NCBI GenBank assembly: GCA_021018995.1
Contig: CM037587.1
Coordinates: 13,331,366 to 13,395,365, forward strand
Length of the DNA stretch: 64,000 bases
Direction of reading: 5' to 3'
From: Chloranthus sessilifolius
Taxonomy: Eukaryota > Streptophyta > Magnoliopsida > Chloranthales > Chloranthaceae
Of the stretch, positions 1-50,359 are shown in pieces. The notes beneath the pieces were generated by a model, which made no database searches, had not been told where the DNA came from, and saw only the letters and a list, made by a program, of their open reading frames with translations. Numbering within the stretch: position 1 is the stretch's first letter; each line of letters starts with the position of its first letter. The position numbers were made by a program, and so were the translations under genes.

Positions 1-571
1 AACAAGTTAAAAAATAATGTTTTAAATAGATTTAAATCATACAATCTGTATACTGTAATATCAATTGTTGTTTTTAGTTTTAATGGTTGATATGAAATTT
101 CATGAATCTGTTGGCTCACAACAACTTAGTCATATTTCTTTAGGTTGAGACACATTTCAATGACAAATTGCTATTTGAACACTTTACTTTGATCACAAAT
201 ATGCACCACATAGCATAATGTTTAGTGGTGTGAGATAAATAGTCTAATTCTAATGGTGTAAGAAGTAGGTAGTAGATCATACATTTAAGCCATCACATCC
301 ATGAACTATAATATTAACCACTGTTTTAAATTTTAATAGTTGATCTTAAAGTTCATCAATCATATGGTTTAGATATACTTATAGGCATGTTACTTGAGGC
401 TGAGACATGTTATGATAGATTGTGACTTGGACAATTTAGATTGATCACAGTGCTAAATCACACTTCAACGGTATTAGACAAAAAAGTTTGATTTTTTTAT
501 TAGTGTAAAATTATTTAAACAACATTTTGGTGTCTAATTTTTTTATCAGAGGCCGTCATCCCTATTTCTAG
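1..571 (+). repeat. Two overlapping fragments of TIR element family A
   Basis: Positions 1-281 and 282-571 both align by eye with the interior and right part of the complete family-A element at 36668-37120. Shared stretches include the blocks around 'gttgtttttagttttaatgg' and 'acttggacaatttagattg'. The second fragment keeps the right terminus, ending near 571 in 'gtcatccc'. The window edge cuts the first fragment. The two lie head to tail, so this is either a tandem partial duplication of one element or two insertions. No coding capacity is seen. Divergence from the intron-7 copy is clearly higher than between the two 21-kb duplicates, so these are older. Confidence 0.7.
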
Positions 572-3500
572 GGACCTAACTCTCCGACCGTAATTTAACC
601 GTCACGACCCAGAATCCTTACTCGATATTGAGGGCTTAGAATTCCGTGTTATGACGCCGCACGCTTGTTAAAGCGATAAGCGGACATACATATAATCTAT
701 AGATTAACTTAGCATATGGATTGAGGCATTTAAGATAACATTAAAAATAATTGACTCATAAATTAATGACGGGAATCATAAAAGACAATAAAAAGGTAAA
801 TCCTAATAATGCATTTAAGATAGAAAATAAAACAAGTTTTACGTAGGATAAAATAGTCCTAAACATGAACTTACAAAAATATCAAAATAACTAGAATATG
901 TCTATCAAAGAATAAAGTCTAAAGCAAAAGGATTCTCAAGGCTCGTAGAAATCTGTCGGATCTACGCTCCCTTCCGGATGATAGCCAACGTCTCTATCTA
1001 CGTAAGCCATCTCCGGAACAGCAGCTCTCGCGTCATCATGAGCAGGATAAATGAAATCTTCACCTGAAACTGTTTGATTTGGGAGGGGGGTGAGTTTACT
1101 CAGTCGCGTAAACTCAGTGGATTGCACAATCGATCCACCATAACTTACTCAGGTGGTCGTGTGTGCAATCGCTTGAATTGCGGAGTATTTTTAAAATATA
1201 ACCAACATCTTAAATAAATGAAATAAACTTATCCATAATTCATAGACTATCATAATCAAGACTGAAAAACATACTAATATAATATGAAGAGTGCATGATA
1301 CTTATATTTTCTTATCTCTTTTCCTATTTGTCTCATCAACTTAGCATACGTGACATATCGTAAGTCTTATTAATTACTCCATACGCCTACACAACGTACT
1401 TCGTATCTTATCTTATTTAAACGATCTGTGTCAGGATCGCTGCTCGAGCCTACCACGTGAGGTCCACATGTAGATAACCACCTATAATCCACCATCCAGC
1501 CAGATAAGGTTGCCGGCATAGTAACCACGATGTCTCCTTAGTTCGAGACAAGGCTATAATGTCCTTAAGACCCGTCTTGGCTGTAGACGTTAGACTCTTA
1601 CGGTGGCTCGTAAGGTATATCACGTGTAGAAATTTAATTCATATTTAGCTGGCCTTTACAACGTATCTTAACATATTATAACATTATTCGGTTCTGGGCT
1701 TAGGTCCCCGCCCCGATTTCATATTTGCGTGGACTTAAGTCCCTACTTTCTTAACATACATGTATATTAATATATTCTTTTCTCATTTTTTCTTAAAACT
1801 TAGTTAGAATGGGCTACGGTGCGATAGACTTCACTAAACCACGTTTTTCAAGGGACGGATTCCGTAGTAATCTGGATATACTTCGTGTGGTATCTCATAC
1901 TATTATAGAGGGGTTGCATCCGTACATAGACGCCTACATTCCAAGTTTCACGTGACCGTAAAAGAAATCCCACCTTAACGAAGACTTATATCATGTGTCA
2001 TATCTTATTCTTAACGTATATGCGTATGTCCTATCGTGATTTTCTATATGATGAATGTCATATGGTAATGGTGAACATATATAAGAATGAACTATAACAT
2101 AAACCTTAAACATTTCATATTTTTGAAAAAAATTAATAAAAAGCATAACATACAAAATATTAAAGTAAACCACGTTTTCCAAGGAACGAATCTCATAGTA
2201 ACTTGGATGTACTTCGTGTGGTATCCCACACTACTATAGAGGGGTTACATCCGTACATGGACGCCTACATTTCAAGTTTCACGTGATCGTGAAAGAAATC
2301 CCACATTGGTGAAGGCTTATGTCATGTGTCATATCTTATTCTTAACGTATATGCGTATGTTCTATTGTGATTTTCTATATGATGAATGTCATATGATAAT
2401 GGTGAACATATATAAGAATGAACTATAACATAAACCTTAAACATTTCATATTTTTTAAAAAAATTAATAAAGAGCATAACATACGAAATATTAAAGTAAA
2501 ACAGAAAATAAAAAATATTTAACTATATTTATTTTGCAATAGAGTTGAAACTATACTTCATTAGGGTTAATTGTATTCATGAAATTTGGTGATTGACTGG
2601 TATAACGATCCGACATATTTTAAAATTCTAAAGGAGCATATGTGTCAATTGAAGGATTGTATGAGGCTTAAAGGAGGTAATAGAATGGTGAATATTGAAA
2701 AATGTTAATATTTGACCCCTTAAACTTATAGATTGTTATTCGATGCAAGCTATTTAATATATTTTATTTAATTTTAGCGATTTATAAGTCTGGAGATAAG
2801 TTTAACATAAAGTAGCCAAAGAGTTTAAAAAAATAATGTCAAACCCGTGCACCTTGGATCATCTAAAACGTATCTCGACTTGCAGCTCAATTTTGACCTT
2901 AAAAATATTAAATTCGTGACATTACTATTTCAGACAAAGTTGTAGATCTCGTTGTCTTCTTTTCAATGCCGTAAGAATCACATCAATCTGAATTCGGAGT
3001 AAAATGTTATGGCCAAAATATCGAGGCTGTGTCTGTTGAAGAGTTTGACCAAATTCCACGAAAATCTGGGAAAAACGATCCTATCGATTTTGGGCCGAAT
3101 TTTTATGTTTTTAAGATCCAAAATTTATCAAAAATTTAAAAAAAATTTAGAGTTTTCTTTTTAAGAAATAACTGAATAATTTAAGATGAATTTAGAGGCA
3201 CCCACCTGTTGAAGCGTGATTTGAATCCTACAATGATTTGGGTTGATGGAGATCAAATTCGAGAGACGATATGCCCGAGTCTTTTCGTGAGAAATTCTTT
3301 CTTATGATAGATCGGTCGCAGCAATGAGAAACTTTGATGGTGTAAGATTCTCTGATAAGATCGAAAATCGATGGAGATCCGACGAGAAATTGTGAAGGTT
3401 GATACTTTCGGAGCTTTTGCAGAGAAGAGAGAATATAGAGAGACAACTGAGAACTCATACGTGACTTGAAAAGCTTGAGAAGAGGTTTTGTTCCAGCGCT

Positions 3501-3790
3501 TTGTGTAAGCACCAAGATAAATGGTGATTCTCTTCCGAAATTACAGTTGTGCCCTTTAACCTGCTTCACTCTTCAAACGGGCATAACTTCTTATATTCTT
3601 GTTGAAAATTGACAAATTATATATCGTTAGAATCGTATTGACGAGTACTTCGTAATGATTCTAATATTGATATATAAAAAAATTAGACTATTTCTAAAGT
3701 GGGTAGATTCTGGTGTGGAGCATTAGCACTACGAACTGTGTGGTACATCAGCTAATACCGTTAAATAAAGTTAAAAAATCTGGGTTATTA
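572..3790. other. Non-coding retroelement-like tract, class unresolved
   Basis: No conserved coding domain is recognised here. On the minus strand, short open frames at 936-1127 and 3228-3569 match no family I know. The base composition shifts between GC-richer blocks (540-720, 1430-1700) and AT-rich blocks, as in degraded LTR retrotransposons or LARD-type elements. A 331-bp tandem duplication lies inside. I could not define LTR boundaries, a primer-binding site or a polypurine tract. An old non-autonomous LTR element is the best inference, at low confidence. Confidence 0.35.
1835..2496. repeat. Tandem duplication, two units of about 331 bp
   Basis: Unit 1 (1835-2165) and unit 2 (2166-2496) both begin TAAACCACGTTTT and share long identical stretches, such as the block around 'tatatgatgaatgtcatatg'. 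They differ by scattered substitutions. The second unit abuts the first without a spacer. No open frame runs through either unit. Confidence 0.85.
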
Positions 3791-3799
3791 CATTAACTA

Positions 3800-3895
3800 T
3801 AAAAAATGGTGCTTAAATGATCTTACACCATTGTTGTTTTAAGATGTGGATAACCTTACTGCCAAAATGATAGATCATAATTTGAAGCGTAGATT
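3800..3895 (+). repeat. Left-end fragment of TIR element family A
   Basis: This aligns with the left terminus of the family member at 36668, including 'gatcttacaccat' followed by 'tttaagatgtgg' and 'gatagatcata'. Only the first 95 or so bases of the element are present, and a LINE fragment follows directly. Confidence 0.65.
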
Positions 3896-3902
3896 TATCA
3901 AA

Positions 3903-4307
3903 ATTAATTAATTTATCTGACATTTCTTCATAAAGTTTGAGAATGTTTAGAATCTTCCCACATTCTGATTTATTTACCTTAAGATAGATGAGGCTATCAT
4001 TGGCAAATAATAAGTGGGTTATAATAGAGGAACCCCAACATACTCTAATGCGTGAAAGTTTTTTATCATAAACAACTTTAGAGATCAAATTAGGAAAAAC
4101 TTTGACACAAATAATAAAAAGATGTGGCGATAAAGATTCCCCTTGTCTAAGGCCCCTACTTGGGATCACTTTACCTAACATATGGCCATCGATAAGGCCC
4201 CTACTTGGGATCACTTTACCCAACACATGACCATCGACAAGGAACTCAAAAGACATTGAGTTTATACATCCCATAATAAGATGGATCCAACGGTTACTGA
4301 TTTGCAT
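3903..4307 (-). pseudogene. LINE (L1-type) reverse transcriptase fragment
   Basis: The minus-strand frame encodes part of a plant non-LTR retrotransposon reverse transcriptase. The palm signature GLRQGESLSPHLFIICVKVF is present. Further on, HLLFANDSLIYLK stands where active elements have FADDSL, so the second catalytic aspartate position reads Asn. Upstream of the palm motif there is an in-frame internal duplication: the block VDGHVLGKVIPSRGL is followed by IDGHMLGKVIPSRGL (about 54 bp repeated). Both ends of the ORF2 protein are missing, and no endonuclease or poly(A) tail is visible. It is a dead 5'-truncated copy upstream of the BLI promoter. Confidence 0.85.
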
Positions 4308-4336
4308 GCTAATAAATGTGCATCCATTTATCGATT

Positions 4337-4700
4337 TTTAAGCTGTGTATGACATAGCTCTTTGCTAACCCCTACCATAGCAGAGTTCATTTGCTTTAGT
4401 TGATTCTCATTCTCTTTTCTAACTCTCTCAAAGGAAGATTTACCAGCTCTGCCAACAACCTCCCTGCTCTCTATTAGCTCTCTATCATAGCAAATAAAAT
4501 CTGCTCTGACAAGGAGTGAGTAGAGAGGAGGGTTGAACAGATAAATCTAGCATAAAATCTTGTTATGCAAGGAGCTATCAAAGAGAAAGGGTACCTGCTA
4601 AAGCAGACAACAAGATGTTAGCAAAGAGGATGGGAACTTACTAAAGTAGATGAACTTTGCTATGGCAGAGGCTAACAGAGTGATATGCCATATGCATCCT
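4337..4700. repeat. Fold-back MITE-like element
   Basis: The left arm (about 4350-4420, with CTCTTTGCTAACCCCTACCA and AGAGTTCATTTGCTTTAG) is the approximate reverse complement of the right arm (about 4612-4690, with CTAAAGTAGATGAACTTTGC and AGAGGCTAACAGAG). The arms are over 60 bp, imperfect, and enclose about 200 bp of non-coding sequence that itself repeats the arm words. No clear target-site duplication could be fixed, so the superfamily is open. Confidence 0.65.
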
Positions 4701-4892
4701 TAGCCTTTTTTATAGAGGGATTGATCATGCACGGGCCTGGTGGATGGATTGGGTACCTGATAGGCTGATACCAGCTCTATTTGAAATTGACAAGGTCAGT
4801 TATAAGGTCATCGATGGTATAGAGGTGTCATTATTTTGGTGTCACATGATTCATTACTTTATCTTATAGAACATATTCAACTCTAAGATAAA

Positions 4893-4986
4893 AATTATCT
4901 TTGCTATATATATATTTATATGATTAAAAGAGACTACAAACACTTGCTATATATATATTTATATGATTAAAATAGACTACAAGCAC
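4893..4986. repeat. Short tandem duplication, unit about 47 bp
   Basis: The block TTGCTATATATATATTTATA followed by TGATTAAAAGAGACTACAA occurs twice in direct succession with few differences. Confidence 0.8.
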
Positions 4987-5111
4987 TAGAAAGTGATCAA
5001 GAGCCACATAGCACCACATGATTCTTAGAGGTTCTTAGATCCATGCATATGCATCCTTGGACATGTCTTCATCAAAATTTCGAATTTTCCTCCAATATCA
5101 CTAACACATCT

Positions 5112-5355
5112 ATTATTGATATTGTCAAATTAGCACTCGAAGAAATTATAAGTTCATCAATTAGACCCCCTACTTTTAATATATGAACGGGCAATGCTGA
5201 CAGGAATTGACGATAAAGGTTTAATTGATGAACTTATGATTTTTTCGAGTGCTAATTTGAATATCGACTTAGTATTTTCTGTTGGATATTAGCGGGAGAG
5301 ACTTAATTGATGAAATTATGATTCCTCCTAATACTAATTTGACAATATCAATAAT
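5112..5355. repeat. MITE with perfect 20-bp terminal inverted repeats
   Basis: The left end TATTGATATTGTCAAATTAG (5114-5133) is the exact reverse complement of the right end CTAATTTGACAATATCAATA (5334-5353). The sequence inside each terminus (ATAAGTTCATCAATTAGACC and its counterpart around 5225 and 5310) also repeats in inverted orientation, giving a fold-back structure. No ORF. It lies about 390-630 bp upstream of the BLI start codon. The direct flanks do not give an unambiguous target-site duplication; the TA-rich context would fit a TA-targeting element. Confidence 0.75.
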
Positions 5356-5626
5356 TTAATTTAAGTGAGCTAGTGATAGAGTGTGAGGTGAAAGTTGTAA
5401 GTTTTTGTAGAAATTGTCTCAATTCAATATTAGTGTTTTTTGGCACCTAGACATTGAGATTTACCGAAATAACATTCTATTGAGGTGGTGTTTGGCAATG
5501 CTTTCAATGGCTCTCGTCCCTATAGTTGGCCGTAAAAGGGAAAAAAAAACCGAATAAACATGGTAAACTGGTAGCGTTTGGTAAAGCTCAGCTTCTCTCC
5601 GAAGCATAACATGTTCCTCAACAGGC

Positions 5627-5634
5627 TATATATT
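5627..5634 (+). promoter_or_regulatory. Candidate TATA box of the BLI gene
   Basis: TATATATT sits in the context GGCTATATATTTTTAAC, 106 bp before the inferred BLI start codon. That leaves room for a transcription start near 5655-5665 and a short 5' leader. This is inferred from position and consensus only. The preceding 150 bp holds a repeated GTTTGGYAAWGCT-like word (5491 and 5577) but no motif I can name. Confidence 0.35.
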
Positions 5635-5739
5635 TTTAACTTAAAAATGGGCAAGATCTGAGGATTCTGGGATGTTTAGGGTTTCGTAGAGCAGGAATCG
5701 ACGGGGGATTCGACCAGATTTTGGTTTTTTTTCTTTGGA

Positions 5740-43862
<38,123 letters not shown>

Positions 43863-44530
43863 CAAGGATGATGAGTTAGGAGTTTTGGAAAATGGTCACT
43901 TGACGTCACGGTCAATCACCTTCCTTTTGGGGAACTGCTCTCCTTAGTCCTACTCCATTCCAGAAACAGATTTAACGGTTATATGTTTGGATTCTGTGAA
44001 AAAAGAATTTTTTCCACAGATCTTGAGGGTGCGCAATTTTGTTCGTTGAGCCTTGAAATCTCTGCAAATCAAATTTTCACAGGATTCTGCAACCAAAAGG
44101 TATTTTGCCCCATTTTGAAAGGGTGTACGACTCTTAAGGCGCCATTGTCCCTTTTTTTTGACCGTTAGTATGTTATGGGCTATTAGATTTATTCGGTTCC
44201 TTTTGCTGTAGAAGAAAAAATGATGCGTTTCATTCAGTTTGGCAATAAAAGATAAAGCCTTTGCTCGATGAAGCTGCTCTATCTATCCAATTTCGTTAGC
44301 AGTGATAGAAGTGATACATATAAATGATCAAAAGATGTGTTGTTGATTTTTATTTTATTTTTTCTGGGCCAAATGTATGTGTAATAGCCGAATTTGTGTA
44401 CATATCTGTTAATTACATTGTGATAATGTTTGTGATTTTTTCATTCTCAGGTGAATCAATAGAGATGGTGTAGATTTTGATTGAATGTAAACACGTCTAT
44501 TTACGACTTCGTCTTTGTAATAAAATTTGT
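43863..44530 (+). other. BLI 3' UTR (inferred) with candidate poly(A) signals
   Basis: No frame is recognised after the TGA. AATAAA occurs at 44244-44249 and again at 44519-44524, either of which could direct polyadenylation. The extent is inferred. Confidence 0.4.
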
Positions 44531-45164
44531 CAAAATATAATCTTTAAGAGTTTCTTCAGTTGGCATACTTGAGGCCTGTTTGGACTGGTCCAATTGATAA
44601 AATAAGGGAGCTACAACTTGCACACGAGATTTGTATCGTTGCACAAAAGTTAGAAAGAAAGACTCGTTATTTTTTGGGATTTGTGTCACATTGACCATCA
44701 TCTAAGCCATCTGGCTTGATGGCTATGATGATAAGATCATTGATGCCAAAGACTGTACCAAACATGATCTCTATCATCTAATTCGATATGGTCAAAGGCT
44801 ATGATCTGATTCAGTGGTTGACTAGGTTGATGGCGATTGATCCATGTAGGTCGAAAAAACCTCGTTCAATTAGTTGATTGTTGCAAGAAAGATGGCATCC
44901 CACCAGGGAATCCTTCGACATCTTCAACAACGTATGCCATTTCCAACGTGACATCCCAAATGGTCGAAACTGACATTCCACAAGGGAGACTTTCCCTCCA
45001 ATGGAAATGCCAAATCCACACTGGCGATGCTTGGATTTGGCATCCCTCCTATATGACAAATTTGACATGCTATGTGTAGTATACGAAATTTATTTATTTA
45101 ATATTTTATACAAAGTCTATTCGGTTTAGAATTGAAATCTTTTATTCAGAATCCCGCATGCGAC

Positions 45165-45200
<36 letters not shown>

Positions 45201-46677
45201 TGGTGTAAAGTTGAGATAATAGTAAAACAATAATCTTGGCATACGCTGTTGTTTGAGTTCACCCTTTATACTAAATTTCCACATTATCACTCATACGCCA
45301 ATTTTGCCACGTTTGCCAAAATTTGACTTACATTGTCAGAGATGCTCAGCTGGTCTCCTTTAATGTAAAAATAAAATATTGAAACTACTTTGGAAAAATG
45401 CTCATAACTAATATGTGAATGATCAATACTCTATGCAATGTAATCCTTTCCACAGAGGGCAATGATCAGGCCCAACTGATTGAACCAGATTTGTAGCTGA
45501 TGGATAGAAGAGGATCTTAACTTTCACGATTTTCATCTTTATAGGATAACATAAAATCAAGATTCTCTTATATCCATTGGTTGAACGAGAAATCAGGTTT
45601 AGCCAGTTTGACCTGACCATCCAGATGAAAAGGAAATTGTAAGTTAGGCCTTGTTTGACATTTTGGAAATACAAAATATTAGTGGAAACGAAACTGAGTT
45701 TCCATATAATTTTTGTTTCATAGCATTATAAGGAGATGTAAAGAAAATTAAATAGGCTCAATAGCCACCATATAGCTAACAATTTTAGGAGGAAATCATT
45801 TCAATCTCTTAAGTAGCTAAAAATAAAATTTTCACCACCTAAATAATATTTTGTCATTAAAAGAAGAGACTTTTTTCTAAATAATAATGGCTACTTTTTT
45901 ATGATTTTGAAAAAATAGAAAAGAAAATCCTTTTTATATTTTTTTCTAGACGCACTAGTCAAACAAGAAAAAATTAATTTCTAATAAAAATTATTTCTAA
46001 GATAATTTTATCAAACAAAAAAAATATCATTTTCACAAGAAATCATTTCTAAAAAATTGATTTCATTTCATATTTGTAGTTCCCCTTAAGAAAAATAATA
46101 AAAGAAAAAATAATAACCCGAAGATCCCAAACGTTTTTTCATAAAAGGGGTTTACCATACTTTATAGTTATTCATATTTGAGAGTTTGTTTACGGAATGG
46201 AAGTGGCATGAGGATTGTGAGAAGCTCATATATATAGTATGTTGAACACATTTACAGATTAGGTCCTACATATAATGGGGGCATGGTATTTAAAGGCCAT
46301 GTTATATATGTAGGAGCCGACTAAGTCTTCAGGAGGATTGTGACCATCCTCTAAGATACATGTGGAGCTCTCTACAAGGCATTAGTAACACATTTTGAAT
46401 GTCATATGAAGTACGAGTATATTTTTTAGATTAATTTTTTTAAAAATAATTTCAAAAAAATATCTTTAAAACACCAGTCAATATTGGACTAGTTTCAACT
46501 ATCGAAATTTTATTGCTAAGGATATACATGATAAAGAAGAGTTTTCAATTATTCTTTTAAAGATAATCTAAGCAATGCACACGCAGTGCTCAAAATAGTA
46601 TTACAAGTGCTCCATCGAGCTTCATGTAGAGTCTTGAAGGCCGACCCCTATCCTCCAATGGAGGATGGAACCCTTTT

Positions 46678-46729
<52 letters not shown>

Positions 46730-46730
46730 A
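44531..46730. other. Intergenic, no gene seen
   Basis: AT-rich. Contains (TA)n at 45169-45198 and 46678-46727 and a strongly A/T-biased block (45700-46100). Short inverted words such as GGAAATGCCAAATCCA with TGGATTTGGCAT (44999-45044) suggest a small fold-back. None of the open frames resembles a protein. Confidence 0.5.
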
Positions 46731-46782
46731 TATGGGTTAAATTATAGCCTTTTCTCTCCCCTTATAATATTCAGTGAGTGGT
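46731..46782 (+). repeat. TRIM LTR fragment
   Basis: GGGTTAAATTATAGCCTTTT with CTCTCCCCTTATAATATTCA matches the LTR of the intron-9 TRIM in the opposite orientation. Only the first half of the LTR is present, next to a (TA)n tract. Confidence 0.6.
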
Positions 46783-46949
46783 GAGCCCAATTAAGGCCCA
46801 GCATTGGCAGATGCCCATGGTAACTCAAAATAAAATAAAATTCAGTTTCATTCAAAAACCCATTCATACTTGACACTTATTTTTTAAAATTTAAATATTC
46901 AAGGAAGTACGTAAGTTAGCACACCACATACTAACTCTGTCAATCCTTT

Positions 46950-47880
46950 AACCGTTTGATAGGTGGGCCATGATCTCAAGATCTATTGTGTGGAAGATTG
47001 GGACGAAAAAAATATCCATCGTCTAATTCAAGGCAGTCAACAGTGCTAAGATTAGAACCATAAGTTGTTGAGACCAAATCTTGGTTGCAAATAGCAGTAC
47101 CGTTTCTTTAATATTATAAAGTGAGGAGAGGAAATAAGTTCGGTGTGATAAAAAGGTACCATTATTTTCATATCAACATATTGCTTTCTCACCCACCTCT
47201 CAAGTAAGCGTGAATTCACCACCTTTGAATCGGATTTTCGAGATAATTTTTCATCTCCATCTTCTGCACAATGGATTTATAGATCATAGGCATACCATCA
47301 CATGGTCATTTTTTTTATTACACGTGGAACACATTTAAAAAACTGACCCTAAAATCATGCTTCGGTATAATGTGTCATATGATTTGAGGTCACTTTTTGG
47401 GATTCCGCACTGCGTGTAATAAAACATTGACCGTTGGATGGTAAGTCCGTGATCTCTAGATCCATTGTGCGGAAGATGGGGACGAGGAACGATCTATCAT
47501 CTGATTTAAAGGCGATAAATGCATGCCAGCTGGAAGAGGTAGGGTGCAAAAGCAGTCTTCTGGGTTGAGTAATAAACATTCTAGTGTTCCTAATAATGGT
47601 ACCCATTTCAAATGTGATGCCTATGTTTTGGCTCCCTCGTCTCATATCTATAAACTCTATCTCTTCTCGATCCCTACATAGCATCACCCACCTACTATAA
47701 TTCTATAAATTGTTTTCACGTTGGATACCATTATTTACACCCTGTGATAATGGAACATTGTCCCATCCCCTCGATTCAGAATGCATTTACCCTTTTGAAT
47801 CAGACGATGGAGATAATTTTTTGTCCAAATCTTTCACATAAAGGATCTTGATATCATAGGCATACCATTGGGCGGTCAAT
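46950..47880. repeat. Two related intergenic repeats
   Basis: The phrases CCATGATCTCAAGATCTATT / CCGTGATCTCTAGATCCATT and TGTGTGGAAGATTGGGACGA / TGTGCGGAAGATGGGGACGA recur at about 46970 and 47450. A third related piece with GACGATGGAGATAATTTTT is at 47802. Phrases shared with 21670-22250 place them in one repeat family. Ends are not fixed. Confidence 0.5.
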
Positions 47881-48092
47881 TTTTTCTTCCATGTTCCACA
47901 CATTCTCAAAAGTGACCTTAAAATCATGTTTAAGCATTAACGTGTTCTATGTGATTTTAGGGTATTTTTTGAGATGTGAGCCATGTGAAATTGACACTAA
48001 TCGTATGATCGATACATTCATAATTTGGAGAAATTTTTTTACACCAGAACTATCGACTACCGATCCTCCCCTTTTAGGAAAATCTTGCGTCC

Positions 48093-48332
48093 GCCACTGC
48101 TCATAGCCAATTGGTTTTGAGATGCATACCTAAATTTATCATGGTATCAGAGCATGCCTTTCTCCACTCCACGTCACTTAGTTCAATTGTCCACATGATT
48201 TGGCTCAGTGCCGCCAACACGTGCAGGGGCATATTGAAGTTTAGTCCCACATTAGGTAAACTATAACATTGTCTCTCGCTTTATAATATCCTGGGTCCCT
48301 CTACTCATAGCCAATTCATTTTGAGATGGATA

Positions 48333-48333
<1 letters not shown>
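48093..48333 (+). mobile_element. Decayed TRIM element, same family as intron 9
   Basis: The end of a 5' LTR (about 48093-48140, ending AAATTTATCA) is followed directly by the primer site TGGTATCAGAGC (48141-48152), the short interior, GTGCAGGGGCA and a nearly full 3' LTR (48231-48333). The 5' part of the first LTR is missing. A (TA)n run follows at 48338-48379. Confidence 0.85.

Positions 48334-48337
<4 letters not shown>

Positions 48338-48379
<42 letters not shown>
48338..48379. repeat. (TA)n microsatellite
   Basis: About 20 TA dinucleotides directly after the TRIM LTR. Confidence 0.9.
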
Positions 48380-48385
<6 letters not shown>

Positions 48386-49289
48386 GGAAAATGTGCTCAG
48401 GTGTAGAGATTTCTCTACGCTCCCTCAATATGTAGCGGACAAGTGGAAAGTGATTTTGCACTAACCCGGGTTAGCCACAGCGTGATTTTCCTAGTCTCAA
48501 TGGTAGGTAAAGTAGGCAGTAGGTATGTGCTGAAGGTTATACCTGTCTGAAGAAGAAAGCGTTATTAGGCGGGAAGGTCTTGTCATGATATGACGGTAAA
48601 ATAATTCAAAAAATGATATATGTTTCTTCTCTTTCCCTCCCTCTTCAGGTTCTTTCTCTCGTTTTTATTTCCTCGTTGCACAGTCTCTCTCATTGGATTA
48701 CGATTTGGATAGAAGCTTTATTTCTCTCTCTCACTGGTATGGAGAGTGCTAGTTTCTCAACGATTGGTTTTATATCCGTAAGTTGAAGTTGAAACTTAGA
48801 CTTAATTTGGAATGATTGTTTCTTACGACTGCAGTATTGAAAAGTTGCCACTATGTAACTAACTTTTGGACCCTCAAAATTTAAATGTTGTCTTCTCGAT
48901 GTTCTTTTAGTTGTTTCATCAAGAGTTTGTTAAAGCTTGGGTGTCTCCTCTCCCACGTCTATGCCATCTTTGAACTTGCACCGAGATTTGTATTTCGTTG
49001 ACAATCTGTGGGCAGAGAAATGTAAAATTGGCAGTTGCTGGTCCAATAAATTTATGAGTTTTATAGAAGTGGAGGTTAGAGGACTCATCAGTCTTTGACA
49101 AGTGTGAAGCATCTTTACTTGTCATCTTATTATGGCGGGGGACTCCATCAACGTGGTTTGACGGGCATCCGTGTGTGTCCTAGAATCTTGGGGATCAGGA
49201 CTATTTTCCAAGTTCTCGGTTTATGTATTTCACTGTTGCCAGTGGAGTTTGATGGTATTAGGGTTCTAGTAGGTGGTATTAGGGAGGGG

Positions 49290-49325
<36 letters not shown>

Positions 49326-49868
49326 CATTTATATTAATAGGAACACTTACAACTCACACACCCAACATTACATGATAGATATCATAAGAAATGACATTGG
49401 CAAGTGGTTCAACTTAGCTTCTAGATGTCAATAATTCCAGCTTGCTATTCTACCCAAAGAAAGAGATATCAACATGCTTAGGACGCTCATGGAGAACATA
49501 GTAAGAGGCAATCTCAATCGCTGCTTGATTGTTACAGTGGAGAGACATTGGTATTGGGGGCACCCCAATTCAGCGAGAAGAGATCAAAGCCAAAGAAGTT
49601 TACAAGTGCCATGACCCATGACCCGTTATTCAGATTTCGCGCTAGACGAGACACCATGTTTTGTTTCTTGCTTTTCCAACAACAAGATTGCCCCTTAAGA
49701 AGGTGCACAGCGAGGTGGATCACGATACGTAGGGGCTCCAACATAATCTGCACCACTATAGCAACTAATTAGAGAGTACCCAATGTCAGAATGAAATAAC
49801 TCCCGACTAGGAGAGGATTTAATATATCTTAGAATGTGTTGAACCACAACTCTATGAGAATAAACTGG

Positions 49869-50359
49869 CAGTGTTACGTAGACACATAGCATGAGTGCCA
49901 AGTGTCAAGGTGCCAATAGATGTTTGGCACGCCAATTTCTAAAGATTCCAATATGACAACACGACCTTAAGAAAAATAAATAAACTAAATAAACATATGT
50001 AGAAAAAAAATGAAGGGAATTCTTAGAGAGCTAATTGAGATATGTAACTAAAAGATACATAGTAGATGTTATGGACCTAAATAAAAGTATTCTATATTAT
50101 AAAATCATTTTCAACAACCCAATCATTTTATTTAGTAGTTAATAAACGTTACACAATTTAAAAAAAAAAACAAAGTTCATTTTATCGTTGTCAAAACGAT
50201 GAGCATTTTGATGGTATTATGTGGTATTTTCATACATGTCTAGAAGTTTTGTGTTGTTTGAGGAGTGTCGAAGTGCCACCAAGTGTCAACACGTGTGTCA
50301 AGTGCCACCAAGTCTCGGCACGATAAAATCTCAAAAGTAGAAGTGTCAAAGTAACACTG
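49869..50359. mobile_element. hAT-type element, duplicated copy
   Basis: 491 bp, same ends (CAGTGTTAC / GTAACACTG) and the same flanks TAAACTGG (49861-49868) and TAAATTGG (50360-50367) as 28440-28930. It was therefore in place before the large duplication. Confidence 0.85.
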
